NCBI GenBank assembly: GCA_902634885.1 | Contig: CACPLR010000004.1 | Span: forward strand, 1 to 64,000 | DNA: 64,000 nt | DNA from: an uncultured Pelagibacteraceae bacterium | GTDB lineage: Bacteria > Pseudomonadota > Alphaproteobacteria > Pelagibacterales > Pelagibacteraceae | Direction: 5' to 3' | Notes under the pieces: model-generated | What the model was told of the DNA's origin: nothing | What the model saw: the letters and a program-made list of their open reading frames with translations, nothing else | Databases searched by the model: none | Translations under genes and position numbers: made by a program | Shown here: piece by piece, positions 46,250-53,984 of the stretch | Numbering within the stretch: position 1 is the first letter of the stretch | Layout of the letters: each line of letters begins with the position of its first letter

Positions 46250-47067
46250 AATTTGAGGTAAATGGCTCTGAGGTTTTTGCATCTACTGGTGGAAGACCTT
46301 TTGACAAAAATAAACCTCTAATAATTTTTGTGCATGGTAGTGGTTTAACTCACATGACATGGGTTTTGCAAACAAGGTATTTTGCTTTTCATGGATACAG
46401 CGTTTTAGCACTAGATATGCCAGGCCATGGCTTATCTGGTGGAGAAAGTTTAAAATCAATTGAGGAGATGGCAGATTGGGTGAGCCACGTGGTAGATGCA
46501 GTCGGTTACAAAGAGGCATCTTTAGTAGGTCATTCACAAGGATGTTTAGTGACTATGGAGTGTGCTTCAAGATACCCTGAAAAGATTAAAACATTAAGTT
46601 TAATGGGTGGCGCTGGAGCTATACCAATGAATCCAGAGTTATTATTGCTTGCAGAAAACAATAACCCAAAAGCGGTGGACTTAATGATGGATTGGGCTCA
46701 TGGTCCAGCTGGACACTTTGGAGGCCATCCTGTTCCTGGATTATACCATATAAATACAGGAGGGATGTTAGCAAAATCCAGAACTATTAAAGATACTCTA
46801 GGAGTAGATTTTAGAGCATGTGATAATTATAAAAATGGTTTCGAAGCTGCAAAAAAAATAAAGATACCTACTCTATCTATTCTTGCAACAGGAGACAAAA
46901 TGTGCCCTGTTAAAGAGGGAAAAAAATTAGCTGATTTAATAGATAATAGTAGAGTCGAAATTATTGATAATTGTGGTCATATGATGCTTCTTGAAGAGGC
47001 AGACAGAGTATTAAAGGTGCTAAAACAATTTATATTAGAATATTATCCTGCAAAAAAATTAAATTAA
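46246..47067 (+). CDS. alpha/beta hydrolase
   Basis: A 273-residue alpha/beta hydrolase with an oxyanion-hole HGSG near residue 32, the nucleophile elbow GHSQG (near residue 91), Asp in ILATGDKMCP and the catalytic His in NCGHMMLLE near residue 248. It is too short for a standard homoserine acetyltransferase (MetX, about 370 aa) though of the same fold. The start overlaps the MetY-type stop (ATGA) and the stop overlaps the next start, so the three are translated together. The substrate is unknown. Confidence 0.82.
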   Translation: MKFEVNGSEVFASTGGRPFDKNKPLIIFVHGSGLTHMTWVLQTRYFAFHGYSVLALDMPGHGLSGGESLKSIEEMADWVSHVVDAVGYKEASLVGHSQGCLVTMECASRYPEKIKTLSLMGGAGAIPMNPELLLLAENNNPKAVDLMMDWAHGPAGHFGGHPVPGLYHINTGGMLAKSRTIKDTLGVDFRACDNYKNGFEAAKKIKIPTLSILATGDKMCPVKEGKKLADLIDNSRVEIIDNCGHMMLLEEADRVLKVLKQFILEYYPAKKLN

Positions 47068-48176
47068 TGAAAAAAAATTTTAGGTTCTTTGATAATAGGC
47101 AAAAATATTTGCTATTTGTAACAACGACTAATGAAAAAAATAAAATTTCAGACGCACTCAAACCAATTGTTCAGAATCTAAAACCAAAATTTCCTGCTCT
47201 AAAAATATTTGATGCAGGCATGGGAGACGGATCGTTGTTAATGAATGTTATGAGACAATGTCATCAAAAAATGCCAAATGTACCTCTTTTAGTAAATACA
47301 AAAGAAATTAGTATGGAAGATGTGAGATTAGGTCTTGAGAAACTTCCAGATAGATTTGTTGAACATAAAAATACAGTTTTTGTAATTTCAAATTTAAATT
47401 ATGTCGAGTCAACATCACTTAAATCAAATGATGTTAAAAAACAAAAAAAAATGAACTGGAAAGTTGTAAAGCTAAAAGGTAACTCGTCTTTAGATTTTAA
47501 TATACAATTAAGAAAACTTAACCAGGAATTTTTGAGTAAAAAATGGCAAATTGAAAGAAATCCTAAAACAGGAAACCCTACGTATAAAGAGCCTTCTGTG
47601 ATTGTAATTTATAGAAAAGATCAAGAATTCTCATTGAAAAATGTTATTCCAAAGAAAAATGATGGAAAAACCTATTATGATTTCATTATTGCCTCTCAAC
47701 CTTATAGATCCAGAATTTCAGCTGAAAAAAAAGTAAAATATGTAATCGATCCAATGATAAAATCTTTAGATAAAAACGGAAAATTAGTTGTTGTACATGC
47801 ATGTGGTGGAGATCCTGGAAACCAAATAGTAAAAAAAATATGGCCTAAAGAAAAACCATTTCCATCTCTCCACGATTCTATTGTAAAACATATTAAAAAT
47901 AATACGAATAAAGAATTTTTAAGAGATCTAAAATTTCACAAAAAACAAAAAATTAAATATATTTTGAGAGCTTTACCAAATGAAATATCAGGAGGAATTG
48001 CAACTTCGCTTATATTTTCTGCTTGGAATGCTGCAGTTTATGTTAATCAAATATCAGATGAGCAAATTATGAGAGCAGAAAGGCAAAAAAATTATCAAAA
48101 AATAGTTCAACAAGTTGTGAATAAATATCAGGGAATATATTTTAATAACGAGTTATTTGTTATTGAGAAAAAATAA
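47067..48176 (+). CDS. methyltransferase-like protein of unknown function
   Basis: A 369-residue protein. LKIFDAGMGDGSLLMNVMRQ (residues about 49-68) resembles motif I of S-adenosylmethionine methyltransferases, and DFIIASQPYRSRIS with KNGKLVVVHACGGDPGNQIV looks like motifs IV-V and a following strand. I do not recognise the family. Its ATG overlaps the hydrolase stop, and a terminator follows at 48203. The context suggests a link to sulfur amino-acid or methyl metabolism, which is inference. Confidence 0.55.
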   Translation: MKKNFRFFDNRQKYLLFVTTTNEKNKISDALKPIVQNLKPKFPALKIFDAGMGDGSLLMNVMRQCHQKMPNVPLLVNTKEISMEDVRLGLEKLPDRFVEHKNTVFVISNLNYVESTSLKSNDVKKQKKMNWKVVKLKGNSSLDFNIQLRKLNQEFLSKKWQIERNPKTGNPTYKEPSVIVIYRKDQEFSLKNVIPKKNDGKTYYDFIIASQPYRSRISAEKKVKYVIDPMIKSLDKNGKLVVVHACGGDPGNQIVKKIWPKEKPFPSLHDSIVKHIKNNTNKEFLRDLKFHKKQKIKYILRALPNEISGGIATSLIFSAWNAAVYVNQISDEQIMRAERQKNYQKIVQQVVNKYQGIYFNNELFVIEKK

Positions 48177-48202
48177 ATATCACAATTTTCTATTATAAAT
48201 TG

Positions 48203-48231
48203 AATCTAAACGTTAGGATTTTTCTATTTTT
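48203..48231 (+). terminator. intrinsic terminator after the three-gene block
   Basis: AATCTAA (48203-48209) pairs with TTAGGATT (48213-48220) with one bulged base, and TTTCTATTTTT follows. This ends the operon starting at 44918 and separates it from the second MetY-type gene. Confidence 0.45.
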
Positions 48232-48282
48232 GATAAATACAATAGTTTTATAAAAGTCTTTTCATAAAAGTTAAATTTTATC

Positions 48283-48311
48283 TTGATTGTAAATTATCAT
48301 TACAGTTAAAT
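48283..48311 (+). promoter_or_regulatory. candidate promoter with an inverted repeat in its spacer
   Basis: TTGATT (48283-48288) and TTAAAT (48306-48311) are 17 bp apart. Between them TGTAA (48288-48292) and TTACA (48300-48304) form a 5-bp inverted repeat with a 7-bp gap, a likely operator. Two direct copies of ATAAAAGT (48250-48257 and 48264-48271) lie upstream. AAGGGGG at 48321-48327 is a strong ribosome site for the gene at 48333. Confidence 0.33.
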
Positions 48312-48332
48312 AGCAAAATTAAGGGGGAAAAT

Positions 48333-49658
48333 ATGACAAAATCAAAAAATCCAGAAACAATTGCTCTTCATGGTGGAGATTATAGAAGTGATCCAGCTAC
48401 AACTTCAGTAGCAGTTCCTGTTTACAGAACCACTTCATATCAATTTAATAATACAGATCATGCAGCAAATTTATTTGCGTTAAAAGAATTTGGTAACATT
48501 TATACAAGAATAATGAATCCAACAAACGATGTTCTTGAAAAAAGAGTTGCAGCATTAGAAGGAGGTTTAGCTTCAGTAACTGTGGGATCAGGTCAGGCAG
48601 CTTCAACATTTGCAATAATGAATGTTTGCCAATCAGGAGATAATTTCATTAGTTCAACTGATCTATATGGAGGAACTGTTAATTTATTTACTCATACTCT
48701 TAAAAAATTGGGTATTGAGTGTAGATACGCTGATCCTTCAGATCCAAAAAATTTTGAAAAACTTGTAGATGATAAAACTAGATGTTTTTATGCTGAAACA
48801 TTACCAAATCCTTATTTAAGAGTTTTTCCGATCAAAGAAGTTTCAGATATTGGAAGAAAACATAACATACCATTAATTATGGATAACACAGCAGCTCCAG
48901 TAATTTGTAAACCTTTAGAACATGGTGCTGCTGTAGTAGTTCACTCACTTACTAAATTTATAGGTGGACATGGAACAGTTATTGGTGGTGCTTTAGTTGA
49001 CGGAGGCAATTTTGACTGGACTGCTGATCCAAAAAGACAACCATTATTTAATGAGCCTGATGCAAGTTACGGTGGAGCAAAATGGGGCGAAGTTGTGCCT
49101 CAATTAACAGGTGCAAACGTATCATTTGCAGTTAGGGCAAGGGTATGTTTGCTTAGAGATTTAGGTGCACCTCTAGCTCCTGATAATGCCTGGGGTATTA
49201 TTCAAGGACTTGAAACTGCACCTTTAAGAATGAAACAACATTGTTCAAATGCTCAAAAGGTTGTTGATTTTTTAAAAAAACATAAAAGTGTTGAAAGAGT
49301 TATTTACCCTACTCTTCATAAAGGTGAAATTGCTGAGAGATCCAAGAAGTACTTAAAAGGAGGCAATGGAGCATTAGTTGGTATTGAAGTAAAAGGTGGA
49401 GTTGAGTCTGGTAAAAAATTCATCGAAGCGCTTAAAATGTTTTATCATGTAGCAAATATTGGTGATGCAAGAAGTTTAGCAATTCATCCCGCAACAACTA
49501 CACATAGCCAACTAACAGAAGAAGAATTGCTAGCTGCTGGTGTTACACCAGGATATGTAAGACTTTCAATAGGTATTGAACATCCTGATGATATTATCGC
49601 TGATTTGGATCAAGCATTAGGCGCTTCAGGAAAACCTAGTTTGAAGGCTGTAAGTTAG
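48333..49658 (+). CDS. O-acetylhomoserine sulfhydrylase (MetY type)
   Basis: Second Cys/Met-metabolism PLP enzyme, 441 residues, clearly homologous to the product of 44918. It has IYTRIMNPTNDVLE, YGGTVNLF, MDNTAAP and the PLP lysine in VVHSLTKFIGGHG (near residue 208), plus HPATTTHSQL near the end. This copy matches normal MetY more closely than the first. Direct sulfhydrylation would let a cell use reduced sulfur such as sulfide or methanethiol. It has its own promoter region and converges on ctaA with a 23-nt overlap. Confidence 0.88.
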   Translation: MTKSKNPETIALHGGDYRSDPATTSVAVPVYRTTSYQFNNTDHAANLFALKEFGNIYTRIMNPTNDVLEKRVAALEGGLASVTVGSGQAASTFAIMNVCQSGDNFISSTDLYGGTVNLFTHTLKKLGIECRYADPSDPKNFEKLVDDKTRCFYAETLPNPYLRVFPIKEVSDIGRKHNIPLIMDNTAAPVICKPLEHGAAVVVHSLTKFIGGHGTVIGGALVDGGNFDWTADPKRQPLFNEPDASYGGAKWGEVVPQLTGANVSFAVRARVCLLRDLGAPLAPDNAWGIIQGLETAPLRMKQHCSNAQKVVDFLKKHKSVERVIYPTLHKGEIAERSKKYLKGGNGALVGIEVKGGVESGKKFIEALKMFYHVANIGDARSLAIHPATTTHSQLTEEELLAAGVTPGYVRLSIGIEHPDDIIADLDQALGASGKPSLKAVS

Positions 49659-50670
49659 ATTTTGTATTTATAAAATAAAAATATATACAAGCACTTACTA
49701 AAAAAATTGAACTTATTTGGTGTACAGATGCAATATATATCTGTGCACCATATATAACTGTTACAATTCCTAAAAAAATCTGAAAAACAAGTAAAATACC
49801 TAAAACATTTACCGATTTATATAAACCAAACATCTTTGCTTTGTAAATTTTATAAACAATAAACAAATAAAAAATTACTATTATGTAAGCTAAGTTTCTG
49901 TGAATAAATTGGACTAATGATGGATCGTTAAATGCAGAAAATTTAAATAAATTAATTATATTATTATCATCTGGAAAATATGAATTACCCATTAAAGGCC
50001 AAGAATTATAAATTTTACCTGCGTCCATCCCCGATACAAATGCACCAATTATTATCTGAGAAAAAATTAAAATAACAAATAAAAAAGGAATTATAGGATT
50101 TAGCTTATTTAATGAGCTTTTAATTTTAATTAATTTCAAATAATTCCATAAAATTAATGATAAAATTAAAAAAGCAATCAATAAGTGGACAGACAACCTG
50201 TAATGACTTACGTCCACTCTATCTACTAATCCACTGCTTACCATATACCACCCAATAAAGCCCTGAAAACATATTAATAAGAATATCAAATAATAATGAA
50301 GTAGATTTATTAATTTGATTTTAAAAGAGAAATATATCAAAGGAAGCAAAAAACATAACCCAATTAATCTTCCAAAAAATCTGTGAAACCATTCCCACCA
50401 AAATATTACCTTGAACTCATTAAGAGTCATACTGAAGTTCTGTAGTTGAAATTCAGGAATTTGTTTATAAGCTTCAAAATATTCAATCCAAGCACTCTCA
50501 CTTACTGGAGGGAAGAAACCTTTAAAAAACTCCCATTCGGTTATAGATAAACCTGAATCAGTTAATCTAGTTAGGCCACCAATCATTATCATTATAGAAA
50601 CTAAAAAAAACATCACTAATAACCATTGAGCAATATAGGGTCTGTATTTATTATTAATTTCTATGTACAT
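49636..50670 (-). CDS. ctaA: heme A synthase CtaA (COX15 type)
   Basis: Converts heme O to heme A for the aa3-type cytochrome oxidase. The 344-residue membrane protein has GGLTRLTDSGLSITEWEFFKGFFPP (near residue 32), heme-ligand histidines in WFHRFFGRLIG and SHYRLSVHLL, then FIHRNLAYI and ASVHQISSIF. About eight membrane helices are seen, as in type II (proteobacterial/mitochondrial) enzymes. Confidence 0.93.
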   Translation of the reverse strand: MYIEINNKYRPYIAQWLLVMFFLVSIMIMIGGLTRLTDSGLSITEWEFFKGFFPPVSESAWIEYFEAYKQIPEFQLQNFSMTLNEFKVIFWWEWFHRFFGRLIGLCFLLPLIYFSFKIKLINLLHYYLIFLLICFQGFIGWYMVSSGLVDRVDVSHYRLSVHLLIAFLILSLILWNYLKLIKIKSSLNKLNPIIPFLFVILIFSQIIIGAFVSGMDAGKIYNSWPLMGNSYFPDDNNIINLFKFSAFNDPSLVQFIHRNLAYIIVIFYLFIVYKIYKAKMFGLYKSVNVLGILLVFQIFLGIVTVIYGAQIYIASVHQISSIFLVSACIYFYFINTKSNLQPSN

Positions 50671-50713
50671 ACTTATTTAAATATAATATTTATATAGAAT
50701 TCCAATTGATCAA

Positions 50714-51004
50714 ATGTCGCCAGAAAATCAAAAAAAATTACTTGCCCTTAGAAAAAGGTTAGATTCCTTAGATAATAAATTATTAAGTTTAATAAGTACA
50801 AGAAGCAAAATAGTCAAAGATGTCCTTAAGCTTAAAAATCACAAAAGTGAAATAGTTGATAAAAAAAGAATTTCAAAAATCCTCAATAATATAAAAAAAA
50901 AATCATTAAAAAAAAAAATCGATCCTAAAATAACAAATCGGATTTGGAAAAATATGATATTTGCATATATAGATTATGAGAGAAGAAATTTTAAAAAAAA
51001 ATAA
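50714..51004 (+). CDS. chorismate mutase (AroQ class)
   Basis: Stand-alone, all-helical chorismate mutase for phenylalanine and tyrosine synthesis. The 96-residue protein has LRKRLDSLDNKLLSLISTRSKIVKDVLKLK and DKKRISKIL, aligning with the Arg/Lys set (Arg in STRS, Lys after it, Arg in DKKR) of the E. coli PheA mutase domain. The Glu after the second Arg is Ile here. It converges on rpmG, whose stop follows directly. Confidence 0.85.
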   Translation: MSPENQKKLLALRKRLDSLDNKLLSLISTRSKIVKDVLKLKNHKSEIVDKKRISKILNNIKKKSLKKKIDPKITNRIWKNMIFAYIDYERRNFKKK

Positions 51005-51196
51005 TTATTTACTATGTGGTGGAAGTTTTTTTTCAATAAAAACTTCATGTTTCCTAGTAGCTGGATTATACTTCTTAGCTTTTAATTTAATCTTAGCTTT
51101 TTCACCACCGGCTGGTTTTTTTACATAATAAAAAAAAGGACTATCGGGTTTTGCTTCCGGAACAAGCCTAACCTTTACGTGTGTTTTTTTTGGCAT
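51005..51196 (-). CDS. rpmG: 50S ribosomal protein L33
   Basis: A 63-residue L33 homolog: KKTHVKVRLVPEA, FFYYVKKP and KKYNPATRKHEVFIEKKLP. No CxxC pairs are present, so this is the zinc-free form. It has an insertion after the FFYYVKKP strand compared with E. coli (55 aa). Ends next to the chorismate mutase stop. Confidence 0.88.
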   Translation of the reverse strand: MPKKTHVKVRLVPEAKPDSPFFYYVKKPAGGEKAKIKLKAKKYNPATRKHEVFIEKKLPPHSK

Positions 51197-51197
51197 T

Positions 51198-51566
51198 CTA
51201 TTTTTTTATTTCTTTTATCAGTTTAGAAATTTTGTTTAGTTTAGTTTTTAAAATATTTTTTGTGTTTATAGATATATTAACTGTTTCGTCAAGATCTGTT
51301 TCATCATTATCTAGTTGCTTTTTAACTCCTTCAATGGTCATACCCTTTTCTTTTAATAAAAATTTTATATTTTTAATTATTTCTATAGTTTTAACATCAT
51401 AGTATCTTCTGTTGCCTGCTAAAATTCTTGGTTTAATTTGTTTAAATTCTTTTTCCCAATATCTTAGTGTGTGTGTTGATAATGATCCATTTTTTGAATT
51501 AACTAAATTCAGAATTTCAGCTACTTCACTAATTGTTTTATATGCATCAAAGGTTTTTTTAGTCAT
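51198..51566 (-). CDS. MerR family transcriptional regulator
   Basis: A 122-residue regulator with an N-terminal winged helix: YKTISEVAEILNL, THTLRYWEKEF (the RYWE motif), ILAGNRRYYDVKTIEIIKNIKFLLKEKGMTI, then a short coiled coil. No metal-binding cysteines. Directly downstream of ihfA with an 8-nt overlap, as in many alphaproteobacteria; its targets are unknown. Confidence 0.87.
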   Translation of the reverse strand: MTKKTFDAYKTISEVAEILNLVNSKNGSLSTHTLRYWEKEFKQIKPRILAGNRRYYDVKTIEIIKNIKFLLKEKGMTIEGVKKQLDNDETDLDETVNISINTKNILKTKLNKISKLIKEIKK

Positions 51567-51849
51567 TATTTATATAATTTTTTAATTCTTTTGAAGGTTT
51601 GAATAAAACAACTTTTCGTGATGAAATTATTTTAACTTCTTTTGTCTTTGGATTTCTCCCAATACGTTCATTTTTATTTCTTAATGAAAACGTACCAAAT
51701 TTTGCAATCTTTACTTTTTTGTTAGAAATAAGATTTTTTAATATTATTTGAAAAACATCCTCAAGTAAATTTTCTGAAATTTTTTTTGAAAACCCAATTT
51801 GCATGTAAATTGAATTAACAATTTGTTTTTTTGTTAGGTTGATTCTCAT
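51559..51849 (-). CDS. ihfA: integration host factor alpha subunit
   Basis: DNA-bending HU/IHF-family protein of 96 residues. It has the helical body LTKKQIVNSIYMQIGFSKKISENLLEDVF, VKIAKFGTFSLRNKNERIGRNPKTKEV with the conserved beta-arm Pro (RNPKT) and KPSKELK. IHF usually helps tyrosine recombinases fold att sites, so it may matter for the recombinase at 32059. An HU assignment is possible, but the plsX context supports IHF alpha. Confidence 0.83.
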   Translation of the reverse strand: MRINLTKKQIVNSIYMQIGFSKKISENLLEDVFQIILKNLISNKKVKIAKFGTFSLRNKNERIGRNPKTKEVKIISSRKVVLFKPSKELKNYINND

Positions 51850-51852
51850 TGA

Positions 51853-52860
51853 TTAATTTATATTTTCTTTAATTTTATCAATCAATCTTCCTTTTATAAC
51901 TTTTTCACCAACTTTAAGAGAATTTGCAAATCCAATTGCATCTGTTGATCCATGGCTTTTTATTACTGGCTTATTCAATCCAAGTAATATAGCGCCATTA
52001 TATAATCTGGGATCTAGTTTATTTTTGAATTTTTTTAAATTTTTTATATTTAATAAAGATGAAAATTTTCCTATGAAATTTGATGTCATAGATTTTTTAA
52101 GTTCAGATGTTATAAAATTCGCTGTGCCTTCTGCTGTTTTCAAGGCAATATTACCAGTAAAACCATCTGTTACTATTACATTTACATCTCCATCCATAAT
52201 ATGATTTCCTTCAATATAGCCACAAAATTCAAATAAATTATTTTTTTTATCATTAAGGGCTTGGTATGTGTTTTTAATAATTGTATTTCCTTTTATTTCT
52301 TCAGAGCCAATATTAAGTAACGCCACTTTGGAGATTTCATTTTCAAATAATGATTTATGTAAAGCTGAACCCATTACACTAAAATCAATTAAATTTTTTT
52401 CATTACATTCTATGTTTGCTCCTAAATCAAGAACCACATTCATTCCATTTTGATTTGGCCACAGAGCTGATAACGCGGGTTTGTCAATGTTTGTTATCAT
52501 TTCAAGATTAAGTTTTGCTATAACAAAAAGTGCTCCAGTGTTACCAGCTGAAACTACACAATTGGACTCTCCTTTTTTTAAACTTTCCATTGCGAGCCAA
52601 AGACTTGTATCTTTCCCTTTTTTAGCTGCGCCTAAAGCTGTATCTGTATCCTCTATAATTTTCTCTGTGTGAATTATTTTGTATTTATCCGAGTTTATTT
52701 TGTATTTTTTAATAAGTGGGTTTATTAATTTTTCATTTCCAAATATTAAATAAAATGAATTGGCTGAGTTTTTAAGGTGATGAGAAATACCTTCTATGGT
52801 TTTATCAGGTGAATTTTCACCACCCATTGCGTCGATAGCAATGGTAATATGATCTGTCAT
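51853..52860 (-). CDS. plsX: phosphate acyltransferase PlsX
   Basis: Makes acyl-phosphate from acyl-ACP for phospholipid synthesis. The 335-residue protein has AIDAMGGENSPDKTIEG at the start, VSAGNTGALFVIAKL (near residue 104), LDLGANIECNEKNL and VTDGFTGNIALKTAEG. It stands only 3 bp upstream of ihfA: the fabH gene that normally sits between them is absent. Confidence 0.94.
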   Translation of the reverse strand: MTDHITIAIDAMGGENSPDKTIEGISHHLKNSANSFYLIFGNEKLINPLIKKYKINSDKYKIIHTEKIIEDTDTALGAAKKGKDTSLWLAMESLKKGESNCVVSAGNTGALFVIAKLNLEMITNIDKPALSALWPNQNGMNVVLDLGANIECNEKNLIDFSVMGSALHKSLFENEISKVALLNIGSEEIKGNTIIKNTYQALNDKKNNLFEFCGYIEGNHIMDGDVNVIVTDGFTGNIALKTAEGTANFITSELKKSMTSNFIGKFSSLLNIKNLKKFKNKLDPRLYNGAILLGLNKPVIKSHGSTDAIGFANSLKVGEKVIKGRLIDKIKENIN

Positions 52861-52866
52861 AAAAAA

Positions 52867-53046
52867 CTATTCTTTAGGATCTAAAACTTGTCTTCCTTTA
52901 TAAAATCCAGTTTTTAAGTCTAAGTGGTGAGATAATCTGTACTCACCGGATTTTTTATCTTCAATTATATTCTTAGATGAAACTTTTATATGAGATCTTC
53001 TCATACCAGCTCTAGATTTTGTTGTTTTACGTTTTGGTACAGCCAT
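52867..53046 (-). CDS. rpmF: 50S ribosomal protein L32
   Basis: A 59-residue protein reading [19 protein letters not shown] at the start, then [20 protein letters not shown]. This is the standard L32 start (AVPKRK-TSKSR). No CxxC pairs are present. It lies 6 bp upstream of plsX, the usual pairing, which allows coordinated lipid and ribosome synthesis. Confidence 0.93.
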   Translation of the reverse strand: MAVPKRKTTKSRAGMRRSHIKVSSKNIIEDKKSGEYRLSHHLDLKTGFYKGRQVLDPKE

Positions 53047-53048
53047 AT

Positions 53049-53522
53049 TTAAAAATTATGGTTTATTATATCTTTTGTAAAGTTATTTAAAGTATTATTT
53101 GAAAGGTATTCGTTATATTTTTTATAATAATTCGCGTAAAACTTAATATTTTTATCTAAATTGAATATTTTTCTAAAAAAATTTGCAATATTTTCATCTA
53201 TTGACATATCGGTGACTTCAATTTTATCAAGGATAGCATAAAACATATTAACGTATTCTTTCATTTTCTTATTAACAGAAACATCTCCATAACCAATTTC
53301 TCTAATAGAAAGTTCAATTTGTCTTACAAAAAAATCGAATAGTTCCTGTGATTTTTTTTTATTAATTTCTGATTTAAATTTTTTTAAAAATAATGCAAAG
53401 TGAAACATGAGAAACAATAGACGATCAGAAAATTCATCATTTCTCTCAAGGTTTAAGTAAAGATATTTATTTCTAGTTAATTTTATTAAATTGTTGTAAA
53501 TATTTAAATATTCTGAATTCAT
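53049..53522 (-). CDS. cytochrome bc1 assembly chaperone (CBP3/UQCC1 family)
   Basis: A 157-residue protein of the ubiquinol-cytochrome c chaperone family, which helps assemble cytochrome b of complex III. The core [22 protein letters not shown] (near residue 31), [39 protein letters not shown] matches the family consensus (REMGVGD-V-KK-K). Divergent from bamE: both start codons are contained in CATATG at 53520-53525. Confidence 0.85.
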   Translation of the reverse strand: MNSEYLNIYNNLIKLTRNKYLYLNLERNDEFSDRLLFLMFHFALFLKKFKSEINKKKSQELFDFFVRQIELSIREIGYGDVSVNKKMKEYVNMFYAILDKIEVTDMSIDENIANFFRKIFNLDKNIKFYANYYKKYNEYLSNNTLNNFTKDIINHNF

Positions 53523-53984
53523 ATGCGTAATTTATTATTTATCATACTATTTTTTATCACTGCTTGTTCACCGAATAAAGTATCAAAAAACCATGGTTTT
53601 ATATCTCTAGAAAATAAATTAAAGAATATAACAATTAATAAATCAAATAAAAATGACATAATAGAAAATATTGGTCACCCATCCTTTGTCAGTGAATTTA
53701 ATACAAATAAATGGTTTTATATTGAGAGAAAAAAAACAAATCAATCACTGTTAAAATTTGGTTTAAAAAAAATTAGTAAGAATAATATATTAGTAATTGA
53801 ATTTAATAAAAAAGGTTTAGTAGAAAACAAAAAATTGTTTAAAATGAATGATATGAATGAACTTAAATATGTCAAAAAAATTACTAATAAAGAGTTTGAA
53901 CAGGATAATACGATATACAATATATTCTCAAGTTTACGGGAAAAAGTTAACGCACCAGCAAGAAACAGAAAGAACAAGGATTAA
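53523..53984 (+). CDS. bamE: outer-membrane assembly lipoprotein BamE
   Basis: Small lipoprotein of the BAM complex, which inserts beta-barrel proteins. The 153-residue protein has a signal peptide with lipobox ITAC (Cys15), a [29 protein letters not shown] stretch typical of SmpA/BamE (I-x-x-x-L/I-G-x-P, then W-x-Y) and a C-terminal extension. There is no space for its own ribosome site upstream outside the divergent gene. Stops of bamE and hppA share TTAA. Confidence 0.85.
   Translation: MRNLLFIILFFITACSPNKVSKNHGFISLENKLKNITINKSNKNDIIENIGHPSFVSEFNTNKWFYIERKKTNQSLLKFGLKKISKNNILVIEFNKKGLVENKKLFKMNDMNELKYVKKITNKEFEQDNTIYNIFSSLREKVNAPARNRKNKD

Noticed and set aside
46246-47067. Alpha/beta hydrolase as homoserine acetyltransferase MetX
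   Set aside because: It is about 100 residues too short and lacks the MetX lid region; kept as a general alpha/beta hydrolase.
48177-48332. SAM riboswitch before the second MetY-type gene
   Set aside because: TAAATAGCAAAATTAAGGGG vaguely recalls the 3' part of SAM-II, but the pairing stem and loop length do not fit, and a promoter with a dyad explains the symmetric parts better.
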